Part shown: positions 1-11,800 of the stretch, piece by piece
Layout of the letters: every line of letters starts with the position of its first letter
Position numbering within the stretch: position 1 is the stretch's first letter
DNA from: Patella vulgata
Taxonomy: Eukaryota > Mollusca > Gastropoda > Patellidae
Assembly: GCF_932274485.2 (NCBI RefSeq)
Contig: NC_065880.2
Coordinates: 92,700,730-92,764,729, forward strand
Length of the DNA: 64,000 nt
Reading direction: 5' to 3'
The notes under the pieces: generated by a model
What the model was told of the DNA's origin: nothing
The model's input: the letters and a program-made list of their open reading frames with translations, nothing else
The model's database searches: none
Made by a program: the position numbers and the translations under genes

Positions 1-175
1 TATTTACCAACACATAGTGTGAACTGTGAATAATATCAAATCAAACAACCCACTATTTGCCGATGTTCTTATCTGGGGTTCGGAGTAACATTCTCATGGG
101 TGCAATTCCAGATTAATGTAAGTACACGTCTGGATGAACAAGTATTTTGTACTGCTTTTAAAAGCGTTATCTTGT

Positions 176-420
176 TTAAAGATAGATTATGGGAGATAAA
201 AAACATAGTCTCGATTATACATTTTTGGATTTAATCATCAATGAGCAGCAGATCGAATTCAAATCCAGTGAAAATCCGACACATAAGATGACATCGAGAG
301 TTGATTATGGTTTGGATAAGTTAATTAATGTCTAATTAATAACTGTATAATAACCGGCCAAAAGAAAGACCTTCAATAGGCAGATTTAGCTCTTGCAAAT
401 TGTATGTTTAACGTTAACCG
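176..420 (+). repeat. TTAA-ended MITE family copy
   Basis: The copy begins TTAAAGATAGATTATGGGAG and carries the internal module AGTCTCGATTATAC ... AATAGGCAGATTTAGCTCTTGCA. Related copies or fragments occur at 21344-21588, 1795-2010, 4660-4760, 7905-8035, 15280-15470, 36700-36890, 39657-40362, 58780-58990, 59600-59695 and 61314-61600. No coding capacity is visible. The TTAA end resembles piggyBac-type target sites, but this is inference. Confidence 0.5.
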
Positions 421-464
421 CAGTTTTTTTCTCCCTTTTAAGATTATCCCCGTCTTTATTCTCT

Positions 465-590
465 GGGTCCTCCGATTTTCCCCCACAGCGTAAAGACCCC
501 TACGTGCAATACAAGCGAATTGTTGAAATAAAATGGAACCATGTGTTAGCCCCGGAATGACCTAGTTTGTGTCTAGAGGACGTTAAACGT
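465..590 (+). repeat. SINE-1 3'-part fragment
   Basis: This matches the 3' half of the tRNA-headed SINE-1 family: GGGTCCTCCG..., AAAGACCCCTACG, GAATTGTTGAAATAAAAT, then ATGACCTAGTTTGTGTC and GGACGTTAAA. The tRNA head is missing. The duplicate lies at 21633-21758. Confidence 0.6.
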
Positions 591-1319
591 TACCCCACGG
601 GTACTCTAGAAAGGTAAGTCAGTAACATAACCTACCTAGTGTATGACACTCGTTAATAATGAGATTTCATCACCACAATAATAATATATCAGGCATTCTT
701 GTTCTAGTAACATTAAGTTGTGTTTAACCTATATCACTTGATCATGCCTTGTCATAATAATGTCATAATATTTTAAAAACATATGTTGAAGTGGTGAAAA
801 TAATAACTCTATTAGATTTGTACTGTTATGGTGTGTTTCAGTGAATTCAATTGATATGTATAATATAATATTTTGTTGAAGCTGTGAAAATTACGTTTAA
901 TAATTTTTTTACTGTTTGTGTTCGTCAGTGAATTTTGTTAAAGGTTACGTTTAATATTAGATTTCACCCGAATCGTTACTGTTACGGCTTCTGTGCTTGA
1001 GTTAATTCAGTTTTGATTTTGATTTGGAAAGTACTGACACAAAATAACCATCATGACAAGGTAAGAAATAGTTGAGAATCAGGAAGTATTTGTGTAGTAT
1101 ATATATTATCTTACAGTAACTTGTTGGATGGGGACGGTGAAATGAAAATAGGTTATCTGACATTTGAAATGTGTCTGATTGATATTTAATGTGAATAAAT
1201 AGGTTATTTCATGTTTCCATATATCAGACTCTAATTTCTGAATACAAGACCCACCCTCTACATGAGTCTTAGGGACATGCAGTCAGAGTTGGCCCGGGGA
1301 ATCAAAAAACTCTACACGC

Positions 1320-1525
1320 CACAGAGAGAGAGAGAGTGAGAGAGAGAGAGAGAGAGAGGAGGACATTATCGAAATATATGATTCAAGAATTTAACAATAA
1401 GGGGGTCGTTTGCAGTGGAAGAAAACCAGAGGTCCCGGGGAATACTCGCAAGGTTGGACAGGCGATCGTTCTCCACTTGACTCAATGACATGTCTCATAA
1501 ACAACGCGCACGCGTTAACATGGAG
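1320..1525 (-). repeat. Degenerate SINE-1
   Basis: A (GA)n run is followed by an antisense, degenerate SINE-1 body with a GTGGAAGAAAACC-like segment and GTTGGACAGGCGATC. The duplicate is at about 22490-22690. Confidence 0.5.
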
Positions 1526-2349
1526 CACAATATTAGAAACTAAACTCGATTAGATTCTACGATGGCGGTCATATAATCTTCGACATGACCAGACAACAGC
1601 GATTTGTGTCCATATCACCAAAATTATTTCAAAAAGTGACCAACAACATGATAATATTATTAATATGCCTATTCTACTCTTCATATCCAAAATTTAAAAG
1701 ATTTCATAAACAAAATTGACAAAAGGATGGACTAGTGACAATTTTGAATTGTATTTAATTTTTTTAATTATATCATTAACTGTCAATTGTATTTAAATCT
1801 GTTGAAAATCTCGAGTATCCGATGGCGTTAAGAGTTGATAATGGTCTTGGTAAGTTAATAAATGTCTAAGGAAGCAAATTTATCTCTCGAGTATCCGATG
1901 GCCCTAAGAGTTGATAATGGTCTTGGTAAGTTAATAAATGACTAAATAATAATTTATATAACATTGAAGACCTAAAGAAAGACCTGCAATAAGCAGATTT
2001 ACCTCTTCAAAAATACCGCTTTAAGTATACAAAATTTAATTATTGTTTTAATGGTTGGTTTATCCTGATTACTTTTTTAATATATATGTTATTACAAAAT
2101 GATTTTATATTTAGTTTTTATAGTTGATTATATTGATATGATCTCCTATTGTAACCTGAATGATTTATATATAATCATATGAATGAAGAATCATATGTGT
2201 TTTAAAAATGTTCACAAAAAGAAATAAATGATATGGAATAAAGTTAATGTCCTAAAGTTCTGCATCAGTCGGACTAATGATTAATCAATATTTTAGATTC
2301 AGTTAATTTTCTGACATGTAAATTTTCTGGCCTGCGATCATTTCATTAG

Positions 2350-2556
2350 GGAGCCACGATGGCTCAGTGAAAAACCGAGGTATCGTGTACACATTGGCAT
2401 GCACGTAAAAGATCCTTGTCAGTTGAAATACGATGTGAGAGTAGCCCGTAGCGCAGCTGGCCGGGCAAAATTTCCCTCATTGCACACTGTATGGTGTATG
2501 CCTGTCTTCATTAGCCAATTCGGAGCAGAACAGTAGGACGTTAAACCCCATTTCAA
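2350..2556 (+). repeat. SINE-2, internally deleted
   Basis: The sequence reads from GAGCCACGATGGCT to GTAGGACGTTAAACCCCATT. It includes the internal SINE-2 module with GAGGT..CGTGTACACATTGG and GCACGTAAAAGATCC, but most of the tRNA-like head is missing. The duplicate lies at 23516-23722. Confidence 0.6.
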
Positions 2557-2827
2557 CCAATTCGAGCTCATGAAACTTTGCATGCTTGTTATGTCACCAA
2601 TCCAAGAAAGCTGGTGGCTATTCCTTGCCCAGTTGGGTTGACAAATATTTACCGACCACGGTATTAAATAATGAGACAAGTAGAAAAAGCTAGAAGCAAC
2701 GGGAATACATCAACTGGATTTCGTATCTAGTTGTACCTACTTTTTTTCAAATTAATTTATTTAAAATACGGTAAATATTATTGATGGAAGTAAAGCATAG
2801 ACAACGAATTTATTTAAATCGAGGCGG

Positions 2828-3060
2828 ATTGGGTGGCCGAATGGTCAAAGGTGCATATTGGATCAGAAGGTCTTTCATTGAGTCAACTGGCGTAGTTTCG
2901 ATTCCCCGCTTGTACGTGACAAGGAATAGGGTCGCCTGTGGATTTGCTTCCAAAACCGAGCTACCATGTACTCATTGGTGTGCACGTAAAAGAACCCTTG
3001 AAAGTTGGAATTCGAACTAAGAGTAGACCTTAGTGCCAATGTCTGGGCAAAATGCAGATA
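2828..3060 (+). repeat. Chimeric SINE: SINE-1 head joined to SINE-2 body
   Basis: The left half is a SINE-1 tRNA-like head (TGGGTGGCCGAATGGTC, then GTTTCGATTCCCCG). After GGTCGCCTGTG it switches to SINE-2 body sequence (CCATGTACTCATTGGTGTGC, ACGTAAAAGAACCC, GGGCAAAATG). The duplicate is at 23994-24217. Confidence 0.5.
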
Positions 3061-3204
3061 CATGAATAACTTACACAACTTGTGACGTTAATAATAAGGC
3101 ATTAATATCATGAATTCAATCCCTCCTGGAACGGATGAACTATGTAGACCTATTCTCTGGCTTTAACGACGTCACATGACAGACCCATGTCACGTGATCT
3201 TGAG

Positions 3205-3375
3205 AGAGAGAGAAATGGGGTTTAACGTCCACTCGACACAAACTAGGTCATTTCGGGACTAACAATGGTTTAATTTTATTTACATAATTCGCTTGCGCGT
3301 AGGGGTCTTTAGCAGTGGGAGGAAACCGGAGGCCCCCGGAGAAAACCCACGAGGTTGGACAGGCGACACTACTAC
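3205..3375 (-). repeat. SINE-1, head missing
   Basis: A GA tail is followed by GGGGTTTAACGTCCACTCGA and ends in CGAGGTTGGACAGGCGACAC. The tRNA-like end is absent. The duplicate is at 24353-24530. Confidence 0.65.
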
Positions 3376-3572
3376 GTGATCTTGAAATAGTTATAAAATA
3401 AGCACCGGCTGACGAACAAGTTGTAAATCATGTTGGAATAGATTCGGATCCGGGAAATGACTCACCTTCGCAGAAGTTCATCAACTGTTACTGCTAATTG
3501 TGTATGTATTTATTAATATTGATCGTAACTGCTGTAATCTTTATCTTACGTTGTGTGCTGGAGGTGGGGGGG

Positions 3573-3735
3573 GGGTAGGGTGAACGTCCTCTTGACACAA
3601 ACTATGTCAGTCGCGGACCCAGAGAAAACCCCCGACGTTGGGCAGACAGGAGCAGGGAATCGAAACCCTCCCTCGCCACGTGACCCAATAACAGACCTTA
3701 TTATCTAGATCGCACGCCTTAACCCTTTGTACTAG
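3573..3735 (-). repeat. Degenerate SINE-1
   Basis: Antisense SINE-1 with a large internal deletion: GTGAACGTCCTCTTGACAC is followed directly by ACCCAGAGAAAACCC and a degenerate B-box region. The duplicate is at about 24720-24890. Confidence 0.5.
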
Positions 3736-3831
3736 AAGTATATATAAGTAAAATAACCCGATTTAATAGCTATTTATACACGTAATATTATGTTATATTT
3801 ACTACAGACATAATCTTCTGTATTATCATGA

Positions 3832-3835
<4 letters not shown>

Positions 3836-3878
<43 letters not shown>

Positions 3879-4060
3879 TGGGGTTTGTGTGTGTGTGTGT
3901 GTGTGGGGGGGGGGGGGTGTTGTTAACGTCCACTCGACACAAGTAGATATACTTCTAACATGGGAGGGACACCAAGAAAACCCAATAGCTTGGGCAGTCA
4001 ACCCCGCTGCTTATCGCGCGAAGAATCGAAGCCAGGCGTTAAACTATTCGACCACCCAAC
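3836..4060 (-). repeat. Degenerate SINE-1 with expanded GA/GT/G tail
   Basis: A compound (GA)n(GT)n(G)n tract precedes GTTAACGTCCACTCGACAC and a shortened body ending in GACCACCCAACTGC. The simple tract is much longer here than in the duplicate at 24990-25190. Confidence 0.5.
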
Positions 4061-4410
4061 TGCGCAATTCAACAAGATAACGATTATCTCGCGTTATACC
4101 CCACTGCACATGTTTATATACAACAGCAATATAACTCTTTGGTCGTCAAGGTCATCAAATAAAGTGAATCTTTCAATGGTTTCTTGACTTTAAAAATAGC
4201 ATAGGTAGGTCAGATATTTTTTTTTTGTTTCTATTGTGTTTTTGCTTTTGATTGGGGGAAGGAGGGGGGGAGGGGGGTACGAAAGAAAGGATATTACGAA
4301 CTGGGCTACTAGATGGGTGTAGGCTTAAAGTACAACAGAATGGTTATCTTTTTTTTGTTTTTACCTATTTCTTTAACGAAAAATTATGTAAGAATTAGAT
4401 AATGGCTGAT

Positions 4411-4636
4411 AGAGAAGAGAGAGAAATGGAGTTTAACGTCCACTCGATACAAACTAGGTCATTTCGGGACTAACATATGGTTTAATTTTATTTCAATAAT
4501 TGGCTTGCGCGTAGGGGTCTTTAGCAGTGGGAGGAAACCGGACCCAACTCCTTGTCACGTGAAACCGGGGATTCGAAACCACGCCAGTCAATGATACAGC
4601 GCGTGTACGCTAACCATTCAGCCATCCAACCCCTCA
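4411..4636 (-). repeat. SINE-1
   Basis: A near full-length antisense copy running from a short GA tail to CATTCAGCCATCCAACCCC, with a small deletion before the B box. The duplicate is at 25540-25768. Confidence 0.65.
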
Positions 4637-5399
4637 TAATGCCTGATAGTTCTTGCAATAATAGATAGAATAGTCTCGATTATCCATTTTTTAAATTGAA
4701 TTATTAACCACTGATCGTGTATAAATGCCTTGGAAATCTCGAGCTCAGATGGCATTGAGAGTTGTTAAACGGACGATTTGAACAGAGTCTCAAAAATAAA
4801 AGTATGAAATTTAAGCGCCAAAATATAGAGGAATGTTGCATTTACCTTGTCTCAAAGTTTCAGCTCAAAATATGGAGTCGTTTGGACGTGAAAGTCAAAA
4901 CTGCTTAAAAACACTTATATGGATATACTACTTCTGAATTTATTAACATGCTACGTTTCGATACTCATACAGGTATCGTTATCAAGCAAATGATGATATA
5001 TAACATTTCGTTCGTTCGTTTCTGGGGTTTTACGTCCACTTCCACCTAACATATAACAACAATGTGGTGGAATATATAGTTAACAAATTGGAAACCATGT
5101 AACAGATTAATCATTAATTAAGAATTAACAAGAACTAATAATATGGATAAACAATTACAAAGGATTAACAAGATGAAAGACTGTAATGTATTGATTAGAA
5201 ATTATTTGAATTTAGCAGATCAAACTAATAATTATAAGAGATTAACGAGATGATAGATAGTAATATATAGCTGACAATTAAACACTAATTAGCGGGTGAA
5301 ACCATAACTACAAGATGAAAGGGTTAACCGCACAGGCAAGAAATCGAAAACTAGGGAGAGGATACCATACACTGATAAAAAACAGACATTAATAGGGAT

Positions 5400-6430
5400 T
5401 AAATAAATCCACCTAAAGATTAGGGAGAAAATGTCCCGAGTCCCTATTGAATTTTGGCTTATGTTTTTGAATTTCTAGCGCCTCTCGTAGAATTCTATTT
5501 TTCCATGTTGATAAATTTCTGGCTAGTATTTCTGTGTTCTCCCATTTGATTTTATGCTTTGGGTTTTAGTAGATGTGTTCTGCTATTGCTGATTTATTAT
5601 TTTCATGTTTATAACTGCCGTGTGATGTTCTTTTGTTCTCACTGAAATCGGTCGGGATGTTTCGCCAATATACGCCGCATCGCACTCACAATTTATCTTG
5701 TATACAACACCCTTTGGGTCATCTCTTGGTTTTTGTATCCTACCACCAGCTTTTAACATAGTTTTAAGTGTGGTTCCGCTGCTGAATACTACCTCTGTGC
5801 CGATTTGCTCTGTTAAAATTCTTTTAATATGGTGGCTAGCTGGTCCTATAAATGGGATGGTGATAAATACCGGGCGATTTCTTGTAATGGCATCGGGTGT
5901 TATGCATGTATGCGTGAGAGTTTTCTTCATGGTTGTTTTAACTGTGTTGACAAGGTAGTTGTTATATTCTGTAAGGACGTGGTTGATGTGCTGTAGTTCA
6001 GCGTCGAGTAGATCATCAGGACATACTAATTTTGCGCGTCTTGTTAAGGTACTTATGATTCCAGTTTTGACTTTGGTTGTATGGTTAGAACTATTATGTA
6101 TGTATTGGTCCGTGTGGGTTGGCTTGCGGTGAACAGTGGTTTTTAGGTTATCTGCGGAGTTGATTACTACTACATCTAGGAGAGATAATTGGTTGTCTTT
6201 TTCTAATTCTACAGTAAATTTCATTCGAGGGTGGATGCTATTGAGGTGTTCAAGAAGGTGCTGTGGATTCTGACCTGGTTCTAAAATGGCAAATATGTCA
6301 TCAACTTTTCTAATCCATGTTATAGGTCGGTTAGGCGTAGACTTTAGGACAGATTCTTCAATATAGGTCATATACACTTCTGTTATGAGAGGGCTTAGGG
6401 GTTCATAATAATAGTCACCTGTTTATTACA
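5400..6430 (-). mobile_element. Penelope-like element, partial fossil
   Basis: The minus strand encodes the end of a Penelope-type reverse transcriptase (RKVDDIFAI, LNSIHPRMKFTVELE, QLSLLDV). This is followed by the family's GIY-YIG endonuclease region (KINCECDAAYIGETS, VRTKEHH). The piece is a partial copy lying immediately upstream of transporter exon 1. The same insertion is present in copy B at about 26560-27580, so it predates the segmental duplication. Confidence 0.8.
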
Positions 6431-6509
6431 ATATATTATGGATGTGGACCCAATATCCGTGCATATTGTATTTAGTTGTCTTGTTGCTTGTGTTGACAGA
6501 ATACTCAAG

Positions 6510-8825
6510 ATGATGTATGATGATTTGTTGAAGAAGATAGGAGAGTTTGGGTGGTATCAGAAACGAATATTTGCCGTGACATGTATGCAGCCAATTACAT
6601 CTGGACTGTTTCTACTGATTTCAATATTTACCATGGCAACGCCATCACACAGGTACATGTAAATTAATATTTTAAAATAAACAAAAAACATGTAGATCGG
6701 AATGGGTATATGCTTCCCTGCTTTGAGTTATGCCAGAGCATTCTCATTTTATGATGACTTTTGGGCACGTTGCATGAAATAGGGATTTGCCTACAGACTT
6801 TTTAAAAGTCTGCATTTAAAAAATTCCGAAGTCGCCATCACGATAATATTGATGTCTGTAATATGTCTATGTCTGCGATCGTTAAGTCGCCATCACGATT
6901 ACAATGTATATTGATGTATAGAATATGTCTATGTCTGCGATCGTTAAGTCGCCATCACGATAATGTTGATGTCTATAATATGTCTATGTCTGCGATCGTT
7001 AAGTTAATCAACCTGATGTTTCCGCTTTATCGGATTCGGCTTACACCACGACGGTAATGGCGGGAATCGGGCGAAAGACAGAGTATACTTAGAATTTCAT
7101 GGGTACATGATATCGCCGTCCATTTGGCGAGTTCATTTGATGTCGTCGTTACTCGATTTTACAGAATTCGTTTGCTGCACGTGTATTTGACGACTGCTTA
7201 CATGGGGAAAAAACGACGCTCGTATGACTGCTGACACGACCTCCCACTACAGAGGGTCAGATCATTAAGCAGTGAAGGCCATCGAAAGTATATATAAACG
7301 AAACGAAATATAGATTTGTATTTTATTTAGATTGGATTAAACTGGACTGTGCTTTAAGAATGTTTACATAACTACTTGTTTTATGGAATCAAGATTTTTA
7401 TTTTAATAATTGAGTAAGGGGAATGTTTATATTTTACAGATGTGCAATACCAGGATATAAAAACGACACCTACCATCAACAAAACGATTACCATGGTTAC
7501 CTAATAAATCAATCTATACCACAATCCTCTAGCTGTCTTATACGTAATACTACAGTTGATAAATATGGTAATGTGACATCATTAGAATACAAGTGTAGTT
7601 CCTGGGTATATGATACCTCCATCTTTACATCAACATTTGTCACTGAGGTAATGCGCATGTCGATAGTTTATCATGTTACTTGTTACTGAGGTGATAATCA
7701 TGTCGATAGTTTATCACGTCATTTGTCACTGAGGTAATACGCATGTCGATAATATACCCTGACCTTTGACACTGAGGGTGTGATTTATCACTAGCATTAA
7801 AGTTGAACGCACGCCCTTTAGATCCTAAGATCTACCATTGAGTCAAATGGTGCTCCAAATATCCGTATGCGCTAGATCATACTTTATTCCCGAAATGACA
7901 TAATATTCAAATCCACTATATATAACAGGCTAACGATGGCATCGAAAGTTGATTATTGTCTGGATAAGTTAAATAATGTCTAATTAATAATTTAAAAAAA
8001 CCTGCAGAATTAGGTCTTGTATAATGTATGTTTAAGGGGTATTATTTATTATGAAACAGTTTGATCTGGTTTGTGATAATGTTTGTTTATATTGAAACAA
8101 TTTGATATGGTTTGTGATAATGCATGTTTATTTATTTTGAAACAGTTTGATATGGTTTGTGATAATGTTTGTTTATATTGAAACAGTTTGATATGGTTTG
8201 TGATAATGTTTGTTTATATTGAAACAGTTTGATATGGTTTGTGATAATGCTGTACTGGAGAGTAATGCTGTAATGATTCTATTTCTGGGTTTACTACTTG
8301 GATATGGCCTTCTGGGTAATGTAGCTGATCTGTAAGTTTATATAATTCTATTTTCAGAAGAAAAGCTCTCTAGAAAAACTATCTTAAATTCTTATGGTAA
8401 ATTAAAAAAGATGAGTTTTGATTTGGTTACTTTTCAAACTTCATCTCCCACCCACTGAAAAATATAAATAGCCTTAACCTAGTTGATTGTTGATCTTGTT
8501 AAATATGCAATCAGCTCACGTGGGCTCTACACGAGTGTGTCTGTTTTTTTTATTTTTTTGGTGGGGGGGATTGGGTGGCCGGATGGTTAGCATATGCGCG
8601 CTGTATCATAAGCCCTGTCATTGAGTCGACTGGCAAGGTTTCGAATCCCCGGTTGTACGTGACAAGGAGTAGGGCCGCCTGTCCAACGTCTTGGGTTTTC
8701 TCCCAGTCCTCCGGTTTCCTCCCACTGCTAAAGACCCATACGCGCAAGCGAATTATTGAAATAAAATTGAGCAATATGTTAGTGCCGAAATGACATGCTT
8801 TGTGTCGAGTGGACGTTAAATCCAA

Positions 8826-8864
<39 letters not shown>

Positions 8865-11800
8865 ATTTTTTTAATAGACCCATCTGCAAATGACAAAATA
8901 TATCGATTATATATTTGTTGTGATCTATATTATATATATGTTGTGATCTAAAATTGGAGTGGATTTGGAAACCCGGGTAATTGTAGCGAAGTTTGAAACA
9001 TCGTCGGTCTGTGATAGATTGATCCCAACGTATTCTAACTGCGATGGAGGCCCAAGGAAAGCACTCAGCTACTATTGTTCGAAACCGAGGCTCATTTCAA
9101 ATTGAATATCTTATAATATTATTATAGTAAATATAAAAAAATAACGAGATTGGAAATTAGTTAATTTTGAAATTAGTTAATTTTGAAATTAGTTAATTTT
9201 GAATATATTTAATCATTACCAAATGACCATATATTTCTATAAGCTCGACTTATTTTCAGATTTGGTCGTAAACCGTTAATGGTAGTATCGAACTATGTGT
9301 TTGTAATTTGTGCGTATCTGATGGTTTGGTCACCTAATTACATAGTACTATTAGTATTAAGGTTTTTTCTTGGACTTTCTATAAGTGGACAGGCTCTTAC
9401 TTGCTATATAATTGGTAGGTTTAAATTTACTCTGATTTATATTTTACATTCTGTAAATGATTTGTTTAATAGACAAATCGGATTGTTCCTGATGTACCTT
9501 TTATGCAATTTCAATATTTTTTTTTATCGACGGCCTAATGTAACTCGAAATAAGCAGTCTTGATCAATAAACAAATAATGCACTTTTGAGTGAATTTTTC
9601 GCACTCGCAAATCCCTCCCGGCGCTGGCCTAGAAAGTGTGAATTCGAAATAAGAGTAGGCACCGCTGACCAGACACAATTCCCCTCACAGGACACTGTAT
9701 AGCACTGTTGGTGCAGAAATGTATTTAGGACTGGATAGATGACTACTTACACCATAGACTTGAACGTTCGAGTATTCGTCATAATTCCAAGATGGCGGTG
9801 ATCACGTCATGTCCAGTGCATATAGTATTTCAAGTAAGAACGATTTTGCATGTATATATTTGTTATCTTTATAGGGGTAGAATTAGTTGGTCCATCTAAA
9901 AGACGATACACTGATGTAATATCTAACTTAACATGGTGTCTTGGTTTGTTCATGATTTCATTATTTGGCTATCTCATCAGAAATTGGCGATATTTACATC
10001 TCACTGCGGCCATCTTTTCAACACATCTCTTGTTCTTTTTTGTGTAAGTTAGAAGTGTTTTTAATAAATTAAATACTATAAATGTGATTTTATAAATTAT
10101 TATAGACTTGAACTTTCTGGTATCTGTCATAATTCCAAGACGTCATGTCCGGTGCATATAGAATTTCAAGTAAAGAACGATTTTGCATGTATATATTTGT
10201 TATCTTTATAGGGGTAGAATTTGTTGGTCCATCTAAAAGACGATACACTGATGTAATATCTAACTTAACATGGTGTCTTGGTTTGTTCATGATTTCATTA
10301 TTTGGCTATCTCATCAGAAATTGGCGATATTTACATCTTACTGCTGCTATCTTTTCAACGCATCTCTTGTTCTTTTTTCTGTAAGTTACACTTTTAAGTG
10401 TTTTCTGTAAAATAATACCATTCATGTGATTTTATACAGATCTATATTTCGTTTCGTTTTTTAATACCTTCGATGACCTCTACTACATGAGGATCTGACC
10501 AGTTGTAGCTGGAGGTCGCGTCATAGGTCATACGAGCGTAAGAGCGCCTTTTGACCCTATGGCGTCAGACATTTGATTACCCAATCCGCGTTGATGTTTC
10601 TATTAGGTTACCCACAGTTCCGTGCAACTCACGTCAAAAACAGGCCGTTTCATTGGCTAATCTCTCACATCATCCAGAACGCGGGCAGTAAAGACAAGTA
10701 AACTTAATTTTGAACTATAAAAAACGAAACGAAATAGGATCTGTGTTTTAATCTGATTGTAAAAATACACCACAGTAACAAACATTCTGTATTACAAAAA
10801 AGTCTAAAAAGGAATACGACTAGGATCTGTGTTTTAATCTGATTGTAAAAATACACCACAGTAACAAACATTCTGTATTACAAAAAAGTCTAAAAAGGAA
10901 TACGACTGTCCTGTGTAACAAAATTATTCACGGCTGAAATATATATACTCATTTTACAGAATAATTCCAGAAAGTCCACGTTGGTTATTGACTAAAGGTT
11001 ATAAGGTCAAGGCCAGGACAATAATAACAAAAGTTTCTGAAGTTAACAAGACAATAATAAGTGAAACAGTTATTGCCACAATAAACGTTCCAGCAAATAT
11101 TACTACTGCTAAATTCTGGAAACTGTGTTCAACTAAGAAACGGTGTCTAAGAACTTTTGTTATTTATTTCATGTGGTAAGTTATCGCTGTTCTTATTAAT
11201 TTAGAAAACTTATAAATGTCCGGGTAGAATAGACACATCAAATAGAGGATCTGTTACCGGGTGAATAGACACATCAAATAGATAATCTGGTACCGGGTTG
11301 AATAGACACATTAAATAGATAATCTGGTACCGGGTTGAATAGACACATCAAATAGATAATCTGGTACCGGGTTGAATAGACACATTAAATAGATGGTCTG
11401 GTACCAGGGAGAATAGTCACATCAAATAGATGATCTGGTACCAGGTAGAAAAGACATGTCAAATAGATGGTCTGGTACCAGGTAGAATAGGCAGAACAAA
11501 TAGATGGTCTGGTACCGGGTAGAATAGACACATCAAATAGATGATCTGGTACCGGGTAGAATAGACACATCAAATAGATGATCTGTCACCAAGCAAAATA
11601 GACGCATCAAATAGATGGCCTGGTACCAGGTAGAATAGACACATCGAATAGATCCGTTTGCCGGTTGAAGAGATACATGAAAACGATGCTCTGTCACTGA
11701 CAACATCTCTACAGCTTACAGCTTACAGATTACATTTTAAGGTTGGGAAAACACAAAAGAACATCAATTCCAATAATTTCAGTATTAATTTTCAGAACCA

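Noticed and set aside
2828-2910. tRNA-Leu/Ser-like gene (also at 8568, 46665, 49880, 53925 and reverse copies)
   Set aside because: The A and B boxes belong to SINE-1 heads followed by the SINE body. No copy folds as a free tRNA with an intact acceptor stem.
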